From NCBI RefSeq assembly GCF_003073045.1, contig NC_037597.1:25062158-25126157 (forward strand): DNA of 64,000 nt, in the 5' to 3' direction. The notes below the pieces were generated by a model, which made no database searches, was not told where the DNA came from, and saw nothing but the letters and a program-made list of their open reading frames with translations. Below are positions 54,041 through 64,000 of this stretch, piece after piece. The position numbers and the translations under genes were made by a program. This DNA is from Pomacea canaliculata. Taxonomy: Eukaryota; Mollusca; Gastropoda; Architaenioglossa; Ampullariidae. Every line of letters begins with the position of its first letter. Positions within the stretch are counted from its first letter, which is position 1.

Positions 54041-56688
54041 ATTTTCACACCTTTACTGGTTCAGCAAAATGCTAAAAGACAACTTCTATATCCTCGTCCT
54101 CTTATGTCCTCGGTCGCCCCTCAGTCTGATCTCGGTCTGATGCAATGCCACCGTCCACTGCTGCAGTTGCCTCTAACCTTTTATATCTTAAAACTATTCT
54201 CGTATCCCGAACAGAAGAAAGAGTCTGGCTTGTAGTGGGTTAAATAATTGCGCAAGTCCATTTAGGAGAAGGGGCTGCAAGTACAGTATTTCATATCTTG
54301 TTAAATGTCATGTATTCTGCAAGATTTTGCACGGTTTGAGCAGTATTTTGAAGTACCTATGATCAAATACATTATAATTTTTAAAAGAAATTTTGGTAAA
54401 CGGCCTTATGCTAAATAGATGTCAAACCTATCTTCCCTATTCGAGTGGTTCCTCCCTGTTCCTCGGCAATCGGCATGGTAAACATTAATATCCGGGTCAC
54501 CCATCCCACGTACACGCTGTGTCCGGTTAGAACACGAAATACACGTGTTTGAAGGTTTCGTTCGGTGACGAAGCAAATCTATTAAAAATAAAAACTAAGT
54601 GGACGTAGTATTTTTAAGACGATAAATAGGATAGGAAATTTAACTTGTCACACGCGGGTGAACGACAATCGATATACGCGCATGTAAGACTAGCTCCATG
54701 AAATTCTTTTTCAGCCAGTATCTCGACCGTCCACTGCCTTATTACGGACGTGCAAGTTCGTGGTCTACCCTAATGTTCATTTATCGTTACTGGTCAGCAC
54801 AGAGCTAATGCTACCTATCTGTCGTGATGCTGCTCGATATGTGTTCATAATATATATTATTATTATTATTATTTATCTTAAAGTGTTAATATCATGTGCA
54901 GTGTTTTATTGTGTGATACACTCGAATCAAGTGACCAGAATTTTTTGAGCCAATCCGGGGACATGAAACCGGAGGGTGGGGGGGAGGAAACCAAAGTAGC
55001 GTAAAGTCCGTAGACTACATAAAGTTCAAACATGTTTGGCATAGTGTGGGAGGTCGGCATATATAGTAAGGTACCGTCAGTCAAATCCTTTAATGTTTGG
55101 AGGATGAACGATTCCAAGTCGATCTCGTCCTCCTTCAAGGGGGCCTGCTCCTAAAGCCCTTCTTAATCCGATAAATGTGGACCAACGTTTGTCCAAGAAT
55201 GGCAGAAGTTTTTGTAGAAGTATATTGTACAATGTATCATTGCCAAACTTGATCAATCTAGCTGTCTCATCGACAGCAGCATGCACAAACCAAACTCTGT
55301 AAGCTAACAGAGGACAGAAAGAAGACTGAAGTGATGAGAATAAACAACAAACAGGAACTCCCAATCCAACTTCAAGGAGAGAACATCCTGAAAGCAGATT
55401 TAATAAATGCTTCCCTAGGAGCCATGCAGATTTACCCAATACATTTTTCATGCAGCAAGAAACAGCTCTTACCTGCACATGAATAATAAAAGTATTGGGT
55501 TAAGCACATGGCAGAGAAGACAGCTTTATGTGCTGTTGCGTGCTCTTGCTAATTAACTGGTATCACCTGTCAACCCATTTATCATGATTATCTTCACTGA
55601 ACCCACATGGTGAGTCACTCAAGTAAAATTATACTAAAGGTGCAGATAGGATACCTAATTTGGGAAGATAACATAGCCTGCCAGACCTTTATCAACTGCT
55701 GTTAAAGACTACATAGTTGATGGTCTGATAACATCAGCAGCAAAGTGATTTGGAAATAAATGAAAAAGCTTATTGGAGACAAAATTAAGGAAAGACCCCT
55801 CTCTCTGAGTACTTGCAACGAACATTGTTATATGGGGTCCGAGATGGAATCCATTTAGAGGAAAAGATGAATGCTTGAAGCAGATATGAACTGGGTGGAA
55901 TACATCAGGAAACAGCTGGGCAGGTGCGTGATGTCTGAAGAGAGGTCATATTGCAGAAAGATTATAGAAGACAATGAGAGAATCCTAGAATCAACAGTAT
56001 CAGTTAACTAGATGCTCATCACAATCACAAAATGTACCTGTGACGCCTAGTAATAAGTGCAGACAAGTCTAACAGAAAACTGGTTCAATTATGTAAAATG
56101 TTATATTTAGCTTTGTAATTGTGCCACAACTAATACTAAAAAGGTAAGACAACAAGAATGCATTTAATGTGCTTCACTAGGAAGGATATAACAGCTTTTG
56201 TACCCTTTTATAAATTTTATTATCAAACCATTTTTTCATTCACAGAATATAATTTATTTTGATCATCATTGTTATCACATACTTTAGTCTTGGCAAAAGA
56301 AAGCTTCTTCAACTCTCAAACTGCAATGATTTAAAATTTATTTAAAGTGCCACTTAAACAGAAGAAAGAAATATACCTAAAAGTATATGCACAAAAAAGA
56401 CTGCACACAAATGAATATACACCACCAAATATAATCAAGAGCACAAACTAGAAACAATATGTTAAACTGTATAATAAGCTGTAAAATCTAATCTATACAT
56501 GTGAATAAAGCACCCAAACATAATAATCTGTTATCTGCTTTGTCTAATAAAAATTTGGCATTCATATGAGAAAAAAAGTTTAATTTTAAAAAAAGCCAGA
56601 AAAACTTATTAGCTTAATAGAACTATAATAGCATTAGGTGAAGAAAACACACACATCACAGATGCTGATTAAAAATCGAAAATTTAGG
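54041..56688. other. Spacer between SLC3A2 and ALKBH1
   Basis: The left part should hold the SLC3A2 promoter and 5' UTR, the right part the ALKBH1 3' UTR. A short (ATT)n run lies near 54855. Apart from a LINE fragment, nothing coding was recognised. Confidence 0.5.
55290..55440 (+). pseudogene. LINE (RTE-like) reverse-transcriptase fragment
   Basis: The plus strand gives KKTEVMRINNKQELPIQLQG then ENILKADLINASLG, which fits the 'KTxVMRIN...xxGxxIExVxxFxYLG' block of RTE/BovB-like polymerases. Flanking sequence has stops and no further clear blocks, so it is a small relic. Confidence 0.6.
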
Positions 56689-59600
56689 TCACTTAACATC
56701 CTCTTCTGATAGCCTTCTTGGGAATGTCTGACCAGGGGCCAAAACTTGTCTGACATTGACATTGAGTCTCGATGACTGCATGTATATCGAAAATGGTCTC
56801 CAGTCTAGCAGTTCCAGTGCACAGGTTATCTGACTGTTTACTTGATCAACTAATGCATTGTACATTTGATAACTCATTGCAGGTGCTCTACACTCACCCT
56901 GCACTTTGTGATTCACCTTATTTTCAATTGCTTTGTGAGGTTTGCTTCCATATTCAGGCATTTTACAGTCTGTGCAATTTTTTTCTCTCAAAATATTTTC
57001 ATTCGTAACTTTGACACTGTTTGTTTCACTATGGTCACCACTGGCTGGAACATGGTCAAGTTTGGTATCAACTTGGTCATGTGAGTTAGCAGCATTGGAA
57101 CATTCAAGTACATCTTCATGAAGATGATCGCATGATTTTCCACAATCATGATCAGAACCACCCTTCAACACAGCACTGCTTGAAACACAAGGCTGTAGAC
57201 TGTCAGATGAGAGTCTAGAAGATTTATAACATTCTACCACTTTGAAAGTTTCACTCGCATTTCTTTTGCATGCTTTCTGTTCACAATGTGCTTTGGACAC
57301 TATGGATTGTGGCAGAGAGGGCAGCAGAAAATCGTCTTTGGTTGGTGGACACAGAATACGAGGCACAGCATGATAGGTGAGCCTTGACACACCACTCATG
57401 ACACAGATGTCGCCACTGTGAAGTAAGATCGCTGTAGGTTTGGTCTTCTTTGTCAAGCCACCAAGCAGAAATATGGCGTCCAGGCCAAAACTGTTTGACA
57501 GAAACAGATCTGATTGTCTTTTCAAATGACAAAACAATATTTCTTAATTAAACAGAAGTGTCTAAATTCAAGTTAACAATACAAATGAATGCATATCGAT
57601 AACTTTTACAGCTTTTTTTAAAACACAATACGGTTTTATAATATCTGCTGTCAAAGACAAATTTTGATTATTCTGACATACTTCAATACTTTGATACATA
57701 AACTTTTAGTCCTTAACCTGCTTAACACATATTCAAGCATGTCAGCAGGTGCCTTCCTCTCTATCTAGCAAATCTTCATTGGATACAATATATCTTCACT
57801 AAACTTTACACATAAACCCCCATGTGTGTGTGTAAGAGAGGGCACACTCGCACTTGCAGTCATATGTGGGTGCTAAAACCCCATGTATAACTGTTTGACT
57901 GTTGTTTAGCGAAACCAATATTTTAAATTTTGTTAGAATCATCATGTTTGTATCATTGTAAACATAGGAAAAGCTTCTAACAAACCTACTGAAAAGCCGA
58001 AGAACAACTTTTAAAAAATCCATTATACAAGAAGACAACAACATTGTCCAACGTCAAGAATTTTAATTCAGTAAGAACTCAGAATACTACCTGAAGGAAA
58101 GAAGTGGAGCTTGGTGGGTGAATTCTGAATGGTCAGTGTGAGCAGCCAAGGTGGAGTCTAGGTGATAGTAATTGACAATACCAGCTTCTGCCCTGAAGTC
58201 AGGAAATCCCAACACTGCTGCTACATATTGGGATAAGATGCCTAGATCCTCTGGGAATGGTGTGTAGTGGTCTCCTCTATATTCCTGAGACAAAGATAAT
58301 TTTTAAAAATCAACAATTAACAACCTATCTTCTACCCCATAAAATATCAAGATACTTGCCTTCTGATGTCCAGTAATGTGGATCCTAATTTTGTAAGATT
58401 TTTTTTAAAGCTTATGCATGGGAAAGAAAAAAATGAAAGAAAATGTTTCTTAGAAGTTCCTTATTTTACTGTAACAGTGTGAAATACTTTTTTGGTTTTA
58501 CCTTTGTATTCCAATCATAATGATAGCCAACTGTTGTCCACCGAAGCTTCCACAAGGGTGCTGTTTTGTAAAAATTTTTCCTGAAATACATAAAATGAAA
58601 TCACAAATACAAAGATTATAAATTATCAGAGAGCATCTGTTGCTAAAAGTTTGCTCATTAAATCAAATTCTATTTTTTAAAGTGTAGATATATACAATTA
58701 GGTATTCAAGAACAAGTACCTGAGGAGACTGCTCCAAAATTAATTTTGTACGCAGAACATAAAACTAGTAACTTTAAATAGAAAATGGTTGCTATTCACA
58801 TAAGACATGAGGAACTTCTACTAGTAACAGTGAAGCAGCTTAAGCTGGTCTGGGTTGACGATGTTGGAGAAAACATAACTGGTCATAGTCAAAGGATGAA
58901 TAAAATACCTCCAAAATACATAAGGTACACATTCATACATTCTTGTACATATCTGTGGAACTGATCACTTACTTGTCACAGTTTTTAGCAAAGTCCTCCC
59001 ACATGCTTTTAGGATCAACATCTGGATGGACACTTAGGTTGGTAACATTTGGAGGTAGTGGAAGGTCTGCCAGACATCGGCTCACCCAGTATTGTTGAAA
59101 CCCATGTAGAAAAGGATTTTTTACTAAGTAAAAGCCTGTAAATAGGTTAATTTTACTCAAAAACAGTTTTTTAGGGGGATGGCAACTAGAAACTGTATCA
59201 TCATATTACATGTGGTTATACTATGTTGCAAAGTTGTAGCATATGTAAATATAACAAAATTACTTCAAGGTATTAAACATAAGCAAGAGTATGATGTATA
59301 TTTGTAGGCTTGAGAACAAAATTCTTTGTTAATAGTATCATTCTTATTTTAAAATTATTAAATATTTCAGTTTCACCTTACACTTATGATGTACGAAATT
59401 CATATTTTATGAGACAAAAAGTATTACAATCTGATGTCATATATGTACCTTAAAATGTACATTATATTTTGATTATAGACTACAACAAAATTGCTGGAAT
59501 TTTATACCTTCAGGAAATGAAAAATGGTAGATTTCCCAATCGGAAGCATTCTTCAGGCCAGACACTGGCTTCAGAGATGGATTTGAACATGGTGTTACAC

Positions 59601-60172
59601 GTACAACCTAACGGACATTTAAAAAAAATAAATCACTGTACTAATTAGAAGAAAAAAACCGCTTTTGACAAGTTTTGCTCACTTATTCCGATCGCTCAAA
59701 TTTCTCTCTCTATATATTTCAATCAAGACATACTTTTACATTGAAAGACTATATTGTCTATAGTAGGCAAGAAATACAGTCTTGTAATAATTTGTGCCAT
59801 ATGATATGTTTGCAAGTTGCAACTACCCCTCGTCAGAAGAGTCCGTCTTCATTTGACTCATCAAATAAGATTAAACGCTATCATAATTTTTTGTAAAATA
59901 TAAGAATCACACTCATAGGAACAAGGAGTCGTAAGGTGATTCGAGCCTCTACAACATAAGCATTATACATGTGATCATAGGATAGCAACCTATATTTCTG
60001 TGATTTATAAATTTCAGTTTAAAAGGCATGTACAGACCTCTTTATCAGAATAAGTATGGGGATTTTTTCCTAGATCAACGACATCAGAGAGATCAATGTC
60101 GTGGTCTTTTCTTTTATATTTCTTAAATTCTGGTTTGAAAGCGTCAACGTCGTCTGGTTCTTTTTCCGTCAT
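56689..60172 (-). CDS. ALKBH1: Alkylated DNA/RNA repair dioxygenase ALKBH1, 6 exons
   Basis: Exons (minus): 60038-60172, 59508-59607, 58973-59135, 58502-58580, 58091-58284 and 56689-57490. All are GT-AG and in phase, giving 490 aa. Family hallmarks run in order: LRWTTVGYHYDWNTK (145-159), DHYTPFP (164-170), FRAEAGIVNYYHLDSTLAAH (189-208). The Fe(II) ligands are H208 and D210 (HTD) and H264 (SRLTYHAVPR). The 2-oxoglutarate-binding Arg is R471 in VRQVLAPGQTFP. It is a Fe(II)/2-oxoglutarate oxygenase; vertebrate ALKBH1 acts on tRNA m1A/m5C in cytosol and mitochondria. Between H264 and R471 lie 206 residues against about 50 in human, owing to a polar, Ser/Asn/His-rich insertion of roughly 155 residues entirely inside exon 6. 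The gene diverges from SLIRP with 55 bp between start codons. Confidence 0.95.
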
Positions 60173-60227
60173 CTCAATAAAGGGACACAACTAACGTGCT
60201 TCCGTTACAATTCACGCCTGTTCCTCA
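60173..60227. promoter_or_regulatory. 55-bp bidirectional promoter region, ALKBH1/SLIRP
   Basis: The whole gap between the two divergent start codons is 55 bp. It contains GCTTCCG (60198-60204), which read on the minus strand is CGGAAGC, an ETS/GABP-type core often found in divergent housekeeping promoters. There is no TATA box. The two 5' UTRs must be very short or overlap each other's coding starts. Confidence 0.7.
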
Positions 60228-63200
60228 ATGGCATCTCGAAGGACTTTCAAACTTTTTGTGGGTAATTTGCCATGGACAGTCTCCAAAAGTAAGTATTGCT
60301 TTTTATTGGTTGTAGGGCTATCCTCGCAGTGAGCTTATATAAACTTTTATTATAAAATCATCTGAAACGTTAGCTCACGACTTTCATGTGTGAAACAGTC
60401 TGATCATTAAAGGTAACGTCATTCATATAGTAGCAAATAGGGAAAAAAGATGAATAGCTCCTTCAGATATCTAAAATAATATTTCACACGAGTGTTGATA
60501 CTATTATTGTTGATATTTGTTATTTCAGATGAGCTGTCAGAGTATTTCAGCAAGTTCGGAAACTTGAGAAGCTCTTCTGTTGTATTTGTAAGTCGTGTTT
60601 AATTTTTAAAAAAGTGAAAAGATAACAATCTGCAAACTTTTCGAGCCCATTTTGCTGTAAGCTTGAACAAAATATACGAGTTTTGACCATCTAGGGCTGT
60701 GCTCACATCTCTTTCCATTTGTTTAATGGAAAAAAAAAAATTTTCTTGCTTATTTTATCTCTCGTTAATAAAGCATTGTCATTGTCTTGCTCAGTCACCG
60801 GTAGTCAGCATTGATTTCACATTTTACTTATTAAGGTTTTATTTTTTAAATTTATTATTATAAAGAATTGAATTTGTGAAGACATAGCTACTTAATTACT
60901 CACCTGCACATTGAGGGGCCAGAACCAAGCCATGACTTGGTCCCAGAACAGAGCAGGGACAGTGATGGAGGACTAGAGGTGCAGTGAACAAGATCTTTGC
61001 ATGCGATATTCCTCCTACATGCTTTTTTGTGTCATAATTATGCCAGGTATTCTAGAATTGAACAATACATATAAGTACAAGTCACAGGACAGAGTAAACA
61101 GTTCATTATGGATATAATATTTTTAAAAAAGTTTCTGAATGTTTTTATTCGAAAATGTGTTGTACTGCTGGGGAGGGCCCATTTAACTGTTTTGTAAAAC
61201 AAGCTAAAATTCATGTAACGATTGCACAAAGCAACATGAACATGTACTAGCAAATCTTATTCTCCCTTTTCCAGCTTCATAACAAAACATGTGTAGTACT
61301 GATGGCTCAGGAGAAGAATATTAAAATGCCATGGTAAAAGCAGTCCATTGCATTTACAGACCTAACAAGAGGTTACATTTACTTCTCTTAAATCTGGGCT
61401 TTTGATAAGCTAGTTTTTGCTAAATTGTATTTCATGATTTCATTTTGTACTGTGCAGAAGAAACATGCTATATTCCAATAAAGTTATTTTTTAATGGGCA
61501 GGATAACAAGACTGGTTTGTCCAAGGGGTATGGTTTTGTGGAATTTTTAAACAAAGATGGCTACACAGCTGCCGTGTCTCAGGACCACCATTTATTAGAA
61601 AAGAACAAGGTATGCGCATTTTTTTATATAATCAGAAAGACAGTTCTGTCGAATGTGTGTGTGTGTGTGCCTGTGCACATCTGATCTGTTAAAGTATTAT
61701 TTACACATTTGTGTACACATTCATATATTCCTGTTACATATTGTACTTTGACAGCTGCAAACCAGATACCTTCATGATAAAGAATGGGACTTGTATATCT
61801 TTGATATTCACACCATTTTAGCACCAAGATATTGAGACGCCAGTCAGGTTATCTTAATTTCATTAGATGGAATCAGTCAGCCAGACATCATGAATACCAC
61901 TGTGCTTTTAACAGCACAAGGCTGAGATGGAGCTAGTTGCCTATTTTCGGGGAAAAAAATTAAAGAGAAACTAAACTAAATAGAATGACATAATAGGCAT
62001 GTAAGAAAAGTACAAAATAAGCAGAAATCAATTGTTCGTACCTCAGACACCCTGTGATCCCCCTGTCAGACTCCTAGAATTTGCGCAGAGGCAGAGACTC
62101 ACCTTAAATAACATCTTACATTCCCACAAGAAATCAATAACTGCCACATGGCACTCACCTGATGGATTGGTCGATAATCAAATCGACCATATCCTGCTGC
62201 TGAGATGCTTCACATCCAGCATAAGCAAGACAAGGATTTACCCAGGCGCTGACATGGTAGCGACCTAACCTGATGAAACTGAAAGTGAAGAAATTCTCAA
62301 ACTCAAACACTCACCCCGAATTCGCTTTGAATTGGAGAAGCTGCAAGATCCTAAACATTGCAGAAGTCTTCAAGGTCACAGTTGGCTTACGAACATTAAA
62401 GAATGGACTGGTCATCCTGTGCAGGACCTCTTCACTATCACCCAAAATAAGCAAGAGTGGTGGGCCCTATCAGCTGCCATGTCTATCCATGTACTACCCC
62501 CAACGACAGGAGCCAATCAAGTGACGACTGACCTTAGACTATCCTGGAAGAATACTTTTTTAAAAGTAAATTCAGAAGAAATGAGGTATCTCAGTAGGAT
62601 TTTAAAAAGGCTTCTACACACAGGGTCACTCACTGTGACCTTGTGATAGTCAATTCCTGTAGGCTGTAGACTTTAGTCACACGTCAAGTAAAAATAAACG
62701 CTATTATTAGTGTTAATGGAAATCATCTACAATATTGCATGTAAGAGGTAACAGAAGACTGCAGTTTGATGCTTTACCTTGGAGCTTTTGGTAGCCACTA
62801 TTTTTATGAAGTGTGTTACAATAGGAAATTACTGAATTCTTTGTCAGTCACTTTTTTGTGTAGTCTGTTGTGTAATCTGTTTTAAAGGTATGTGCTGCTT
62901 ATCAAAGGTGCAACCACAGAGTTTACAAAGTCTGTCTGAAAAACAATGGGAGTGGTGTCACAATTTATTTCAATCCCAAACAAACTACATGGTTTTCCCT
63001 TCAAAGTAATCCCCCTCAAGTAGAATGCAATTTTCGATCCTTTCTCCTATGCTGCTATGCACTGCTGGAAGGACCCTTCTGGGATGCCCCTCTGCTCTCT
63101 TGATGGCCTCCATGCCTTCAAAACGAGTCATCTTGAGCTTGGGGAAAAGGAAAAAGTGACACGAAGCAAGATCAGGTAAATAGGATGGTGGTTCAAGTAT

Positions 63201-63655
63201 GGCGATGGAACTGCCAGATAATCAGGTGTTTGCGAGCAGATGCATTGTGGTAAAGCAGCCACAATTTGTATTGCTACAACTCTTGTCTCTTCTTACGCAC
63301 TGAGCAAAGCAAATGCCGCAGAATCTCTTTGTACACTTGCTGATTGACCAAGATATGATAGATGATAACACAATCCACTTATCTTTTTCCCATAGCTCAC
63401 ACAGCACTCCCAGTCCTGTTACTTTTCAAACAGACTTGTAGACCATAAATGCAAGAAAGAATGAGTTATCAGTTTTCTGTCTTGATGTTTATGACTTGCT
63501 GTACTCATAGGTCATTCAAATGCCCTTCAACCCCGTCCTTGGCAATATTTTGCTTTATTTAGTAACAGCTGCTGTTGTTTGCTTTGCAGCTGACACTGGG
63601 GCTAGGAGTACGCCCAGCCTTGAATAGACAACTTGAAAATGATGACAGTGAATGA
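60228..63655 (+). CDS. SLIRP: SRA stem-loop-interacting RNA-binding protein (SLIRP-like), 4 exons
   Basis: Exons 60228-60288, 60529-60587, 61502-61609 and 63590-63655, all GT-AG and in phase, give 97 aa. It is a single RRM that fills nearly the whole protein: RNP2 KLFVGNLPW (8-16), RNP1 KGYGFVEF (48-55), and a short acidic tail QLENDDSE. Size, lone RRM and charged C-terminus fit SLIRP (about 109 aa in human), which with LRPPRC stabilises mitochondrial mRNAs. The N-terminus before the RRM is only about six residues. An in-frame stop at 60192-60194 with no ATG after it fixes the start. The first 21 residues are basic with no acidic residue, so part of the RRM may double as a weak presequence. 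The 2-kb intron 3 holds two transposon relics. Another small RRM protein is possible, but the ALKBH1 neighbour supports SLIRP. Confidence 0.9.
62032..62650 (+). pseudogene. LINE (RTE-like) endonuclease relic in SLIRP intron 3
   Basis: The plus strand encodes RLLEFAQRQRLTLNNILHSH, then TATWHSPDGLVDNQIDHILL, then IYPGADMVA. This is the C-terminal APE-endonuclease signature 'LLEFAxxxxLxxxNTxF...TW.SPdG...NQIDyIL...GADxxSDH', with the final catalytic SDH lost. After a stop the linker HSPRIRFELEKLQDP follows as in RTE-like elements. It is broken by stops and frameshifts. Confidence 0.85.
62917..63420 (-). pseudogene. Dead mariner-family transposase, 3' part, in SLIRP intron 3
   Basis: Read on the minus strand, blocks of a mariner D,D34D transposase C-terminal half appear in order. 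They include VNQQVYKEILRHLLCSVRKK, then LWLLYHNASA (family 'WLLHHDNAPAH'), then PDLASCHFFLFPKLK (family 'SPDLAPCDFFLFPKLK'), and ENCILLEGDYFEG near the end. Both recognisable catalytic Asp positions are lost (missing in HNASA, and D to H in CHF), and frameshifts and stops are present. A 3' TIR-like stretch ACAGAGTTTACAAAGTCTGTC lies near 62917. The N-terminal DNA-binding half is missing. Confidence 0.85.
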
Positions 63656-63797
63656 TCTTTACATGTTATTGTCTTTTTTTTTTTTTGGTGGGGGGGGGGG
63701 GGTGTTATGTGAGATTGCGGAATGTTAGAAGGGGGAAAGGTAGTGTCTAGTATGCTGAAATGTGCCAGAAGTTTGTCATAATTAAAAGTCCACATAC

Positions 63798-63803
63798 AAT
63801 AAA
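63798..63803 (+). terminator. Poly(A) signal AATAAA of SLIRP
   Basis: AATAAA lies about 145 bp after the SLIRP stop codon. Another AATAAA follows near 63850. Between stop and signal is a T-rich and G-homopolymer stretch near 63675-63700. Confidence 0.55.
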
Positions 63804-64000
63804 AATTTTTTTCATCTGAATACTCTGCGTGTGTGTGACGGAGAGGAAGAAAATAAATATGACCAAGTCTCGTCAACTTCCATGAAACAACCCGTCTTTG
63901 AAAAATAATAATGACTTAAATTTTTCCATTACTTGATACACCCAGCACAGTGTAACATACAAGACTTCAAAGACAACAGCAGTTTCGAAGCAAAAGCATT

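Noticed and set aside
54915-54990. GTGACCAGA...GGGGACA sequence resembling a transposon end
   Set aside because: Only one end could be seen, with no inverted partner or target duplication nearby.
61445-61501. Upstream extension of SLIRP exon 3
   Set aside because: An earlier AG (61456-61457) gives a frame that hits a stop before the RRM resumes. The acceptor before 61502 keeps phase and the RNP1 motif.

Overview
The window is nuclear DNA from a bilaterian animal, most likely a lophotrochozoan and probably a gastropod mollusc. That placement is an inference from AT-rich, intron-rich genes, decayed CR1/L2- and RTE-like LINEs, tRNA-derived SINEs and small TIR elements; no species can be named. 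There is no operon-like packing and no RNA gene that I could support.

Six protein genes can be rebuilt exon by exon with consistent splice phases. From left to right they are: SNX6 (sorting nexin 6, minus, 14500-25257, 14 coding exons, 406 aa); a claudin/PMP22-like four-helix membrane protein (minus, 28903-34420, 3 exons, 168 aa); a short STIP1/HOP co-chaperone without TPR1-DP1 (plus, 39242-46963, 9 exons, 324 aa); SLC3A2/4F2hc, the heavy chain of heteromeric amino-acid transporters (minus, 49578-54040, 10 exons, 600 aa); ALKBH1 (minus, 56689-60172, 6 exons, 490 aa); and SLIRP (plus, 60228-63655, 4 exons, 97 aa).

The first 14 kb has no gene that I can support. It holds a roughly 2.05-kb TCAC tetranucleotide array, a 235-bp TIR element and two LINE relics. 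The space between SNX6 and the 4-TM gene carries a GTCCC-rich TIR element with a 7-bp target duplication. The 34.4-39.2 kb stretch has SINEs and microsatellites. The STIP1 introns hold two related TA-flanked MITEs and a 1.6-kb element with long inverted repeats and TTAA target sites. SLIRP intron 3 holds a LINE endonuclease relic and a dead mariner transposase.

The most interesting functional unit is the right end. ALKBH1 and SLIRP, both tied to mitochondrial RNA biology, are divergent with only 55 bp between start codons. From memory the same pair is adjacent and divergent in human, which would make this an ancient bidirectional promoter. STIP1 and SLC3A2 converge. Other points to check are the ALKBH1 insertion inside the catalytic fold, the HOP lacking its Hsp70-binding N-terminus, a GC-AG intron, a six-base first coding segment in SNX6, and a GC-rich orphan exon-like segment in the 4-TM gene intron.
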